DNA of 64,000 nt from JBGNFV01 sp049645705. GTDB taxonomy: Bacteria > Bacteroidota > Bacteroidia > Cytophagales > Cyclobacteriaceae. The position numbers and the translations under genes were made by a program. Under the pieces are notes generated by a model. The model was not told where the DNA came from and did no database searches. It saw only the letters and a program-made list of their open reading frames with translations. Below, in pieces: positions 52,307-60,537 of the stretch (positions within the stretch are counted from its first letter, which is position 1; each line of letters starts with the position of its first letter). The stretch is from contig JBARUK010000096.1 of the NCBI GenBank assembly GCA_049645705.1, positions 1-64,000 of the forward strand. Direction: 5' to 3'.

Positions 52307-53431
52307 ATGAAATTTATTGTTTCTTCATCCGCCTTACTAAAACAGATCTCCAGTATAAACGGAGTGATCACTACCAATCCCGTAGTGCCAATACTTGAGA
52401 ACTTCCTATTTGAAATAGAAGACGGCAAGTTAAAGATCACTGCTTCCGATCTGCAGACTTCTATGATCACTGAACTGGAAGTGGAGGCCAAAGAAAGCGG
52501 AAGTATTGCCGTGCCTGCCCGCATACTGATGGACACGCTCAAAAACCTGCCTGAGCAGCCCGTGACCTTTAGTATAGATGAGGAAACCTACAGCATAGAG
52601 ATCAGCTCTGATAACGGGCGGTACAAACTGGCCGGTGAAAATGCGACGGACTTCCCCAAAGTACCCACCATATCCGACGGCTATACGGTAGACCTGAACT
52701 CGGAAGTCCTCAGCAGTGCCATCAACAATACCATCTTTGCCACCAGTAATGATGAGCTGAGACCTGCCATGACAGGGGTATACATTAACCTGAGCGATAC
52801 GAACACGACCTTTGTAGCTACTGACGGCCACCGCCTGATACGCTACCGCCGGGTAGACGTAGTCAGCGACTCTGATAATAACATCATCATTCCGCGCAAA
52901 GCGCTGAACTTGCTCAAGAGCACACTGCCTAACGAAAATGCCCACGTGGCCATGGAGTTCAATGCCAGCAATGCATTCTTCAGGTTCAACAACATCCAGA
53001 TGATCTGCCGTCTTATAGACGAGCGCTTCCCCGACTACGAGAACGTTATCCCTGCGGATAATGAAAATAATATGACGATCGACCGCCTGGAGCTGCTGAG
53101 CTCACTGCGTCGTATTGCCATTTATGCCAACAAAACGACTCACCAGGTACGCCTGAAGATCACCGGTAGCGAGCTTCAGATCTCTGCCGAGGACCTGGAC
53201 TTTTCTAACGAGGCCAATGAGCGCCTGAGCTGTGACCACGAGGGCGAGGATATAGAAATTGGCTTCAACGCCCGCTTCCTGATAGAAATGCTGAATAACC
53301 TGGACGGTAATAAGGTTATGATGAAGCTTTCTGCACCTAACCGGGCCGGTCTTATCGTCCCAGGCGAGGCGTCTGATAATGAAGACATCCTTATGCTGGT
53401 AATGCCGGTTATGCTGAATAACTACGTATAA
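52307..53431 (+). CDS. dnaN: DNA polymerase III beta subunit (sliding clamp)
   Basis: A 374-residue clamp from ATG at 52307 (MKFIVSSSALLKQISSINGV). Three repeated domains of about 120 residues are seen, with NNTIFATSNDELRPAMTGVY and TDGHRLIRYRR in the middle and VMPVMLNNYV at the C-terminus. The last residues lack the usual MPMRL but contain VMPVML, the same place. It tethers polymerase to DNA. It is not next to dnaA here, so this is not an origin region. A strong terminator follows. Confidence 0.96.
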   Translation: MKFIVSSSALLKQISSINGVITTNPVVPILENFLFEIEDGKLKITASDLQTSMITELEVEAKESGSIAVPARILMDTLKNLPEQPVTFSIDEETYSIEISSDNGRYKLAGENATDFPKVPTISDGYTVDLNSEVLSSAINNTIFATSNDELRPAMTGVYINLSDTNTTFVATDGHRLIRYRRVDVVSDSDNNIIIPRKALNLLKSTLPNENAHVAMEFNASNAFFRFNNIQMICRLIDERFPDYENVIPADNENNMTIDRLELLSSLRRIAIYANKTTHQVRLKITGSELQISAEDLDFSNEANERLSCDHEGEDIEIGFNARFLIEMLNNLDGNKVMMKLSAPNRAGLIVPGEASDNEDILMLVMPVMLNNYV

Positions 53432-53449
53432 GCAGTAAGCACAAAACAC

Positions 53450-53490
53450 AAAAAGCCCCCGGTCTTATAGAAAGGCCGGGGGCTTTTTAT
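53450..53490. terminator. Strong bidirectional terminator
   Basis: AAAAAGCCCCCGG (53450-53462) pairs with CCGGGGGCTTTTT (53476-53488). It serves dnaN and the lipoprotein gene on the other strand. Confidence 0.92.
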
Positions 53491-53505
53491 TTATACAGTA
53501 TCCGT

Positions 53506-53982
53506 TTAGTCATCTATGCTGTCATCTTCTTCTACATTACTGTCCGTATCTGTAATTTCAGAGTCCTGGTTAGCTGTCATATTCTCAGTACGTTCCAGTG
53601 CGCTGCGTACCATCCGGGCTATCTTATCCCATTCCTCATCACTTATAGTCTGCATAACTCCGTACTGCTCGCGGATAGATATACGGGTAGACTCCAGGTT
53701 TTCGATGGCCTTTTCGTAGCGGCCTACCCCGGTGCTGTCTTCACTGGCGCCTATAACATTTACGCTGTCAGATAGCACACGCTTTCGGGTGTTCAGGCTG
53801 TCCAGGTAGTCATCGAGCATATTGAGCGTCTGCTCACGGGATGCTTCAAAATCCTGCTCAGAGATATTTTCAACTTCATCATCGTCATCGTCCGAGCCGC
53901 CATCATCGTTTTCACAGGCCATAAGAGCACCACATAATACAAAAGCTACTATCATCGATCTGACTAAATGGAAGCGTTTCAT
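53506..53982 (-). CDS. Acidic lipoprotein, member of a small paralogous pair
   Basis: A 158-residue protein with a lipoprotein signal (lipobox ALMAC, Cys23), then a run of Asp, and a helical rest. The segment TISDEEWDKIARMVRSALERTENM is similar to EEEWDEVSSNVRNAIDNASKEL in the next lipoprotein (54099), so the two are related. Probably periplasmic and helical, like small stress or envelope lipoproteins. No family name is known to me. Its terminator is shared with dnaN. Confidence 0.75.
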   Translation of the reverse strand: MKRFHLVRSMIVAFVLCGALMACENDDGGSDDDDDEVENISEQDFEASREQTLNMLDDYLDSLNTRKRVLSDSVNVIGASEDSTGVGRYEKAIENLESTRISIREQYGVMQTISDEEWDKIARMVRSALERTENMTANQDSEITDTDSNVEEDDSIDD

Positions 53983-54043
53983 AATAGAGTAAGGTTTATA
54001 TTAGTATCCATTAATTAAGCCTTCAGCAGCCTAATTGTTGCAT

Positions 54044-54075
54044 AAAAAAAAGCGGCAGAGTTGTCTGCCGCTTTT
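54044..54075 (-). terminator. Intrinsic terminator of the coiled-coil lipoprotein gene
   Basis: AAAAGCGGCAGA, loop of four, TCTGCCGCTTTT, with a T-run on the minus strand. Confidence 0.88.
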
Positions 54076-54098
54076 GATATTATCCGTTACCGGGATTA

Positions 54099-54560
54099 TT
54101 ACATATCCTCAGTTTCGTTCTCTAGCTCTTGAGTTTCTTGTTCAAGCTCTTTAGAAGCGTTGTCGATAGCGTTTCTTACGTTAGAAGAAACTTCGTCCCA
54201 CTCTTCTTCAGTAGCATTTTCAAGACGGTCCATGCTGGCTTTCAGCTCCTGACGTTCCTGCTCGAGGTTGTTCTTCATTTCAGTCCATTCCTCGCGCATT
54301 TCGGCACTAGCTTCTTCGCCCTCCTGCTCCATCTTTTCGTCGATGTTTTCGAGTCTGTTATCTACCTCATCCAGGCTCGCCTTAAGCTCAGACTTCATCT
54401 CGTCACGCTCTTGCTTGAATGCCTGCTCTACGTTTTCGCCAGCCTGCTCCATGTTACGCTCTGCCTGTGAAGTTTCTTCACAAGCGGTGAACATCAAACC
54501 ACCACAAATAGCCATGGCGGCCATTCCTTTTATCGAAGATTTAAAAAAATTAGTTTTCAT
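54099..54560 (-). CDS. Coiled-coil lipoprotein
   Basis: A 153-residue protein with a lipoprotein signal (lipobox MFTAC, Cys27) and an almost completely helical, Glu/Lys/Asn-rich mature part (MEQAGENVEQAFKQERDEM, VDNRLENIDEKMEQ) ending EEEWDEVSSNVRNAIDNASK, which repeats the motif in the lipoprotein at 53506. It would form a long coiled coil in the periplasm. It is 30 bases from the mechanosensitive channel gene, which is upstream, so cotranscription with that channel is possible. Confidence 0.78.
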   Translation of the reverse strand: MKTNFFKSSIKGMAAMAICGGLMFTACEETSQAERNMEQAGENVEQAFKQERDEMKSELKASLDEVDNRLENIDEKMEQEGEEASAEMREEWTEMKNNLEQERQELKASMDRLENATEEEWDEVSSNVRNAIDNASKELEQETQELENETEDM

Positions 54561-54590
54561 TGTTGTTTCAATTTTGGTGCAAAAAATATA

Positions 54591-55601
54591 TCAGAGCTTT
54601 TTGTCTGAAGTTTTTGATTCCTGTCCGTTCGCGGCCTTTTCAAGTTTAATAGCCATGTCCGAAAGCTTTTCGCCGCCCTTGATGTTAAAGTCGAGGGTAC
54701 GAATAGGCCAGGGAATCGTAATATCGTTAGCGTCGTAAGTCTTTTTAACCAGTTTAACGATCTCGCTACGGGCCTGCCAGAAGTCCGGCTGTCGTTTATA
54801 TTCTATCCAGACTAGCAGATCGAAATTGATGCTGCTTCCTCCAAATTCTTTAAAGGTCATCTGCACATCACTGTCCTGCTTTACTATATCAGAACTACGA
54901 ATAGCATCTAATGTTAACTTTTCTACTTTCTCGAGATCATCGCCGTAGCTGACACCTATCGGAAGATCGATCCTTCTGCGACCAAGTTTCGAATAGTTTA
55001 CGATAGTGTTCTGAAACACCACCTTGTTAGGTACTAGTACACGTTGTCCCTGAAAAGTATCCATTTGCGTAGTACGCAAAGAAACGTTCTTGACCACACC
55101 CATATGACCGTCCAGCAATACTACGTCTCCTTCACCAAAGGGTTGCTTAAAACTCAGAATTATTCCGGAAATGAAATTTGCCGCAATGTCCTGAAACGCA
55201 AAACCCAGTGCCAGACCTATGATACCGGCACCCGCCAGCAGGCTGGTGACCGTCTTTTGCAGATCCAGAATGCCCAGCGCTATGAACACCCCCATCAGTA
55301 ATACGGCTATATATCCTATAGTCGAGAAGAGATTGGTGATGACATGGTTGTGGGTAAACTTCAGGAGCAGGCTTTCCAGGCCTTTCTTTATAAGCCTGGC
55401 CAGCATCCAGAACAGGAAAAGCGCTATGGCCGCCAATATAAAGTTCGGCAGCATAGATACAAGCCCTTCGGTCCATCCTTCGAGTTTCTCCAGGATTAGA
55501 TCCCATCCTTCATTTACGTCAAAAGAAAACTGCTCTGAGCTACCTGAATTGTTTTGTCCTAAGGCAGGTATAATTCTTGGGAAGAGTACCTCCAATGTCA
55601 T
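54591..55601 (-). CDS. Small-conductance mechanosensitive channel (MscS family)
   Basis: A 336-residue protein. Three membrane helices (about 40-60, 84-108, 115-140) are followed by the pore helix region SLLAGAGIIGLALGFAFQD and IAANFISGIILSFKQPFGEGD, then the cytoplasmic beta domain with NKVVFQNTIVNYSKLGRRR and the C-terminal alpha/beta domain VSYGDDLEKV. It opens when membrane tension rises in hypo-osmotic shock. The last 25 residues are charged and helical. It is upstream of the coiled-coil lipoprotein. Confidence 0.93.
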   Translation of the reverse strand: MTLEVLFPRIIPALGQNNSGSSEQFSFDVNEGWDLILEKLEGWTEGLVSMLPNFILAAIALFLFWMLARLIKKGLESLLLKFTHNHVITNLFSTIGYIAVLLMGVFIALGILDLQKTVTSLLAGAGIIGLALGFAFQDIAANFISGIILSFKQPFGEGDVVLLDGHMGVVKNVSLRTTQMDTFQGQRVLVPNKVVFQNTIVNYSKLGRRRIDLPIGVSYGDDLEKVEKLTLDAIRSSDIVKQDSDVQMTFKEFGGSSINFDLLVWIEYKRQPDFWQARSEIVKLVKKTYDANDITIPWPIRTLDFNIKGGEKLSDMAIKLEKAANGQESKTSDKKL

Positions 55602-55786
55602 AAAAGGCTTTGGTCATTTAGTGAACTTTCTATTAACCGGAAGAATGTAGAAAAGTTTTGATACCCCGAATAATCATAATTCTTTGACAGACAGTTTCAT
55701 GCCCTCTGTTCACCTTATTCATGTTCTTTTCTTGTTGTGAAAAATGCCTTCAGATACTATTTTTGGCCGCTTCATCCGGCTTTGCT

Positions 55787-57835
55787 ATGAACTACTGGTC
55801 CAGGTTTCCCTTCCTTCGTATAAGCATATTTTTTGCCGTCGGCATAGTGATCGGTGAGTTCCTCCCTATACCGGGTCTGGCCGGGAAAGCAGTGCTCACC
55901 GGCAGCCTCGGTATCTTGGCTATCGGTAGTAATATAGCCTTCAGAAGAAGCTCCATAGCCGGTGTATTAATGCTACTGGCCCTGGTGGCCTTTGGTTGGC
56001 TGCGGCATAGCTTTTCAGACATACGGCTGGACGTACATGCGGCAGAGCATATAGAAAAAAGCGATGCCAGCCTGGTAATAATAGAGGAACAGGAGAGCCT
56101 GAAGGGAAATAACTTTCGTAGCAAAGCCTCCATAGTCCGTACCCGCCGGGGTAGCAGCTGGTACGGTACTGGTGAGCAGGTTTTGCTGTACCGCAGGGTA
56201 GGGACAGATACTACCAGACTGCCACCCGGCACCATACTTATGGTAAGTGCCATGCCAGATAAAGTAGAAGCACCTGTGCATCCTGCGTACTTTGACTATG
56301 CTGGTTACCTGCGCCGTCAGGAGATCAGGTACCGGTTTTTCCTGAGAGAAGATAGCTATGCCGTGGCAAGCACCAGGACCAGTTCTCCACAGGTATGGCT
56401 GGCCGCCGTCAGGGCCACTATGGTAGGGAGGCTGGTATCAGGGATAGAATCCGGAAAGGCGACCGGTGTATTGGCTGCCCTGGTACTGGGCCACCGCGAC
56501 GCACTGGATACTGATGTACGCAATGCCTACGCCAGTGCAGGGGCCATGCATGTGCTTGCTGTCTCCGGGCTGCATGTGGGTATTCTCTATGGTATTCTTA
56601 TGGCCGTGCTCTCATTCCTTACCCGGTGGAGGTACGGCAGGCACATCAGGCTATTGGTGATCATACTGTTACTGGCTGGCTATGCCCTGCTTACCGGGCT
56701 TAGCCCTTCCGTTACCAGGGCCGTTATCATGTTCATATTAGTAGCAGTGGGCCAGACCTTTCGCAAAAGGGCCTATGTTTACAACAGCCTGGCAGTAGCC
56801 GCTTTTATCAGCCTTATGATAAACCCGCAGTGGTTGTTTTCGGCAGGGTTTCAGCTCAGCTACCTGGCCGTAGCAGGCATTGTATACCTCCACCCCAGGA
56901 TATACCAACTGTGGGAGCCCTCATCGGTAATATGGGACAAGATATGGTCACTTAGCGCAGTCACCATAGCAGCACAGATAGCCACGCTGCCGCTTACCTG
57001 GCTGTATTTCGGTCAGTTCCCTACTTACTTCCTTATCAGTAACCTGGTAGTCATTCCGTTGGCCACACTAGTATTGATCGCTGGTATAGTCTCCCTTCCG
57101 GTAAGTGGTGTGCCGCATGTGGGGCTTATTATGACTAAAATATGCGAAGCACTTGTAAACTCCCTCAATAGCGTGGTCGCCTTTTTCGAAAAACTTCCCA
57201 TCTCCCAGGTGCGGCTGCCCTACATCAGCCCCGCGCAGACGATACTGTTATTTGCCTTAGCCATCATGCTCATGGTGCTTTTCAGAACCCGGCGCTATGT
57301 TTACATGCGCATGGCCGGTATTACAGCCATTGTATTCTTCCTGGTACTGAGCTACCAGGCTATAGTACATACGCAGAATGAAAAACTGGTCTGGTATGCC
57401 GGCAAGCACGGCGCCTATGTAGAAGCTGTAGACGGGCTGGATGTACATGCGGTAGCAGGTAGTATGGATAATGCGGGCCGTGACTTCCAGGCAAAGCCCC
57501 TGCATCGCTACCTGGGAGCTTACTTTTCAGGCGGGGAAGGGGCCGGTAACGGCAGTACGCTAAATAGCTGGACCTGGCAGGGAAAAAGGTACCTGCTTTT
57601 GAGAGAGGACTACCGGAAAGGAATAGGGCAGGAAAAAATTGAGCCGATAGATGTGCTGGCGGTGGATCGGCTGTATACCAGGGACTGGGAAGCCCTAAGG
57701 GAGCAGTACCGCTTCCGGGAGCTGATCATCACCGGGTATACCTCTCCGAAATTTATGGATGAGCTGACTATGAAAGCCGAACGCGATGAAGTAGCTATTT
57801 ATTTTCTGAGAGAAAAAGGCTTACTTATCCTGTAA
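55787..57835 (+). CDS. ComEC/Rec2 family DNA uptake protein
   Basis: About 682 residues from ATG at 55787 (MNYWSRFPFLRISIFFAVGI); an earlier in-frame start would add 22 poorly matching residues. The N-terminal DUF4131 domain (about 20-190) and the Competence membrane domain (about 210-500, HVLAVSGLHVGILYGIL and GYALLTGLSPSVTRA) are clear. The C-terminal part (500-682) is a short alpha/beta region without the HxHxDH metal site of the beta-lactamase-like domain found in other phyla. It should form the inner-membrane channel for single-stranded DNA. Confidence 0.9.
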   Translation: MNYWSRFPFLRISIFFAVGIVIGEFLPIPGLAGKAVLTGSLGILAIGSNIAFRRSSIAGVLMLLALVAFGWLRHSFSDIRLDVHAAEHIEKSDASLVIIEEQESLKGNNFRSKASIVRTRRGSSWYGTGEQVLLYRRVGTDTTRLPPGTILMVSAMPDKVEAPVHPAYFDYAGYLRRQEIRYRFFLREDSYAVASTRTSSPQVWLAAVRATMVGRLVSGIESGKATGVLAALVLGHRDALDTDVRNAYASAGAMHVLAVSGLHVGILYGILMAVLSFLTRWRYGRHIRLLVIILLLAGYALLTGLSPSVTRAVIMFILVAVGQTFRKRAYVYNSLAVAAFISLMINPQWLFSAGFQLSYLAVAGIVYLHPRIYQLWEPSSVIWDKIWSLSAVTIAAQIATLPLTWLYFGQFPTYFLISNLVVIPLATLVLIAGIVSLPVSGVPHVGLIMTKICEALVNSLNSVVAFFEKLPISQVRLPYISPAQTILLFALAIMLMVLFRTRRYVYMRMAGITAIVFFLVLSYQAIVHTQNEKLVWYAGKHGAYVEAVDGLDVHAVAGSMDNAGRDFQAKPLHRYLGAYFSGGEGAGNGSTLNSWTWQGKRYLLLREDYRKGIGQEKIEPIDVLAVDRLYTRDWEALREQYRFRELIITGYTSPKFMDELTMKAERDEVAIYFLREKGLLIL

Positions 57836-57839
57836 GAAG

Positions 57840-58451
57840 CTATTGCTTATAGTTTGTGCGGGTAACAATGCTCCGGCCCAGAGTCACCTCATCGGCATAT
57901 TCCAGCTCACCACCCACCGGTATGCCGCGGGCAATAGTAGAAATATTGAGGCCGTATTCTTTCAGTTTTTTGCTTAGGTAAAAAGCCGTTGTGTCGCCTT
58001 CCATCGTCGCACTCAAAGCCAGGATTATCTCTTTTACCTCGCTGCCTTCTTCCTTTACCCTTTCTATCAGTGAGTCGATCCGGATGTCGCCAGGCCCTAT
58101 GCCTTCCAGCGGGGATATAATGCCGCCCAGCACATGGTACAGGCCCTGGTACTGGCCGGTATTTTCGATCGCCATCACATCGCGGGAGTCCTGCACTACG
58201 CACACAGTGCCTTTGTCGCGGCGGGGGCTGCGGCATATGTAGCAGGTATCGTCATCGGCTATTACGTGGCATTGCGTGCAGTACCTGATCTTGGTCCGCA
58301 GGTCAGTAAGTGCCTGGGCCAGGCCTTCGGTAACTGTCTCATCCTCTTTGAGCAGGAAGAGAGCCAGGCGCAGCGCCGTCTTCTTACCGATACCCGGCAG
58401 CTTGGCTATCTGGTTTACAGCTTCTTCTATTAGTTTGGAAGGAAATTCCAT
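57840..58451 (-). CDS. recR: Recombination protein RecR
   Basis: A 203-residue protein. It has the N-terminal HhH motif KLPGIGKKTALRLA, the four-Cys zinc finger CTQCHVIADDDTCYIC, and the Toprim domain with VVQDSRDVMAIENTGQY. It acts with RecO and RecF in loading RecA at gaps. It converges with the ComEC gene; 4 bases lie between the stops. Confidence 0.97.
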   Translation of the reverse strand: MEFPSKLIEEAVNQIAKLPGIGKKTALRLALFLLKEDETVTEGLAQALTDLRTKIRYCTQCHVIADDDTCYICRSPRRDKGTVCVVQDSRDVMAIENTGQYQGLYHVLGGIISPLEGIGPGDIRIDSLIERVKEEGSEVKEIILALSATMEGDTTAFYLSKKLKEYGLNISTIARGIPVGGELEYADEVTLGRSIVTRTNYKQ

Positions 58452-58462
58452 GGATTACATCA

Positions 58463-58494
58463 ATAAAAAAGCCTGCTCCGACAGGTACAGGCTG
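58463..58494 (-). terminator. Intrinsic terminator of clpS
   Basis: On the minus strand AGCCTG pairs with CAGGCT over a 12-base loop and runs into TTTTTT. It lies between clpS and recR, so recR has its own transcript or reads through. Confidence 0.65.
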
Positions 58495-58528
58495 CAATAT
58501 TTTTTGTTCAGAATCGGGACTCAGATGA

Positions 58529-58819
58529 TCAAACGATCTCCGCGTTGATACCGGCCTCACATATTCCTTCTCTCAGGGGCTTAAGGTCTGAAAGCGTACC
58601 TTTCTTGACCGAACATTTGCCGCGATAGTGTATAATATGCGTGCATTGTTCTGCCTGGATGAGCGAATGTTTACAAACTTTAACCAGCGTATTGATTACA
58701 TGGTCAAATGTGTTGAAGTCATCGTTATACACTATTAGATCCCGCTGATCATCTGTACTGATTTCTTCCTCTAATACCGCTAACTCCTCAAAATCCTCTT
58801 TATATGTATTGCGAAACAT
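58529..58819 (-). CDS. clpS: ATP-dependent Clp protease adaptor ClpS
   Basis: A 96-residue protein. LIVYNDDFNTFDHVINTL is the conserved N-degron-binding loop and helix, and the rest follows the ClpS fold (CTHIIHYRGKCSVKKG). It delivers proteins with N-end rule degrons to ClpAP/ClpCP. The N-terminal 26 residues are acidic and unfolded, as usual. It diverges from the symporter gene with 71 bases between the starts. Confidence 0.95.
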   Translation of the reverse strand: MFRNTYKEDFEELAVLEEEISTDDQRDLIVYNDDFNTFDHVINTLVKVCKHSLIQAEQCTHIIHYRGKCSVKKGTLSDLKPLREGICEAGINAEIV

Positions 58820-58890
58820 GGCTGTTGCTGTTTTTATTTTGGCAAAAATAATAAAAAATGATCAGCTTTAAGGTTCATTATAGATAACGT

Positions 58891-60396
58891 ATGAATTCTG
58901 GTTTGGTTTTAGGCGTTGTAGCCGGATATTTTCTGTTTTTGATCCTGATATCACTGATCACTTCACGCGGTGCGGATACCCGGACATTCTTTACGGCCAA
59001 CCGCCAGAGCCCGTGGTACCTGGTGGCTTTCGGCATGATCGGTGCCTCCCTGTCCGGGGTTACCTTCATTTCCGTACCCGGTGCCGTAGGGACCAGCAGT
59101 TTCAGTTACTTCCAGGTTGTGCTGGGCTACCTGGTCGGTTATTACGTTATCGGTACGGTGTTATTACCCCTTTACTACCGGCTCAACCTGGTCAGTATCT
59201 ATACCTACCTGCAAACGCGCTTCGGCTTCTGGTCTTATAAGACAGGAGCCTTCTACTTCATCCTGAGTCGCCTGGTTGGAGCCTCCTTCCGGCTGTTTCT
59301 GGTAGCTATAGTATTGCATGAGGCGGTATTTAAAGACTTCGAGCTATTTGCAAACGAGCAGGTTTCATTTGCCTTTACCGTAGCCATCACCATCCTGCTC
59401 ATCTGGCTGTATACCTTCCGCGGTGGTATTAAGACAATCGTATGGACGGACACCCTCCAGACCTTGTTTATGCTGCTGGCCGTTGGCTTCAGTATAGTCA
59501 TTATAGGGCAGGAGCTCAACCTCAGTGTGGGTGAGCTGGTAAGTACTATCTCCGAGAGCGACTATTCCAAAATGTTCTTTTGGGAAACGGACGGCAAAGG
59601 ACAGTTCTTTCCCCTGCAGTTCATATCCGGTGCCTTTATTGCTATAGTCATGACGGGTCTGGACCAGGACATGATGCAGAAAAACCTGACCTGCCGCAGC
59701 CTGGGAGATGCCCAGAAGAATATGTTCTGGTTCAGTATCGTACTGGTATTCGTAAACCTGGTATTCCTGTCACTGGGCGCCCTGCTGTACATCTATGCGA
59801 CTGAGAAGGGCGTGGCCATACCGGAACGTACAGACCTGCTGTACCCTATGCTGGCGCTGGATCATTTCAGTACAGCGGCCGGTATCCTTTTTCTGCTGGG
59901 TATCATCGCCGCTGCCTACAGCAGTGCCGACTCCGCCCTGACCGCCCTGACCACATCTTTTTGTGTGGATTTCCTGGGTTTCGAAAACCAGGAAAGTGCC
60001 CGGTCAGAACCTGTCCGCCGCCGTACCCGGCTACTGGTGCACATTGCCTTTTCACTGATCATCCTCGTTATAGTCGTGGTATTCAAGCTGGTCAATAAGC
60101 AGAGCGTCATCACCATGGTGTTCACTGCAGCAGGTTATACCTATGGGCCGCTACTGGGGCTGTATGCCTTCGGTCTGTTTACCCGCTACCTTATACGCGA
60201 CCGGTTCGTCATATTTGTATGCGTATTGTCTCCCGTACTGGCCTACTTCACCAGCGTGTATATGCTGGAGTGGTTCGGGGTTAACCTCGGCTTCTTCGTG
60301 CTGGTGGTAAACGGGCTGTACACCTTCCTGGGGCTGCTGTTTATTCATGAGAGGGGCGGTCGCTATACCCCTTCTGCTTCCGAAAAGGTAGAATAG
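58891..60396 (+). CDS. Sodium:solute symporter
   Basis: A 501-residue member of the SSS family with about 13 membrane helices. TFFTANRQSPWYLVAFGMIGASLSGVTFISVPGA is split by helices 1 and 2 and carries the sodium-site GASLSG; the segment AAAYSSADSALTALTT is the second part of the site. The family transports sugars, amino acids, proline or vitamins; substrate not readable. A stop region with a long gap follows. Confidence 0.93.
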   Translation: MNSGLVLGVVAGYFLFLILISLITSRGADTRTFFTANRQSPWYLVAFGMIGASLSGVTFISVPGAVGTSSFSYFQVVLGYLVGYYVIGTVLLPLYYRLNLVSIYTYLQTRFGFWSYKTGAFYFILSRLVGASFRLFLVAIVLHEAVFKDFELFANEQVSFAFTVAITILLIWLYTFRGGIKTIVWTDTLQTLFMLLAVGFSIVIIGQELNLSVGELVSTISESDYSKMFFWETDGKGQFFPLQFISGAFIAIVMTGLDQDMMQKNLTCRSLGDAQKNMFWFSIVLVFVNLVFLSLGALLYIYATEKGVAIPERTDLLYPMLALDHFSTAAGILFLLGIIAAAYSSADSALTALTTSFCVDFLGFENQESARSEPVRRRTRLLVHIAFSLIILVIVVVFKLVNKQSVITMVFTAAGYTYGPLLGLYAFGLFTRYLIRDRFVIFVCVLSPVLAYFTSVYMLEWFGVNLGFFVLVVNGLYTFLGLLFIHERGGRYTPSASEKVE

Positions 60397-60420
60397 GCCT
60401 GTTTTCAGTACTCTCCCTGA

Positions 60421-60469
60421 TCCGTTCGGTAAGACTATGTCCCGGTTCAGTAGGCTCATGTCCCGGTTC
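60421..60469 (+). promoter_or_regulatory. Three GTTC direct repeats at 21-bp spacing
   Basis: TCCGTTCGG (60422-60429), GTCCCGGTTCAG (60439-60450) and GTCCCGGTTCGT (60460-60471) put their GTTC cores at 60424, 60445 and 60466, exactly 21 bp apart. LytTR regulators commonly bind direct repeats spaced about two helical turns. A LytTR regulator gene lies 2.4 kb downstream. This is the region upstream of the secreted repeat protein gene. Confidence 0.5.
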
Positions 60470-60537
60470 GTCAGGATTTGGTTTCCTGCAGGCAGGTGAT
60501 TTTGTTCCTTTGTTTAAGGTCAAAACACTAAAACGAT

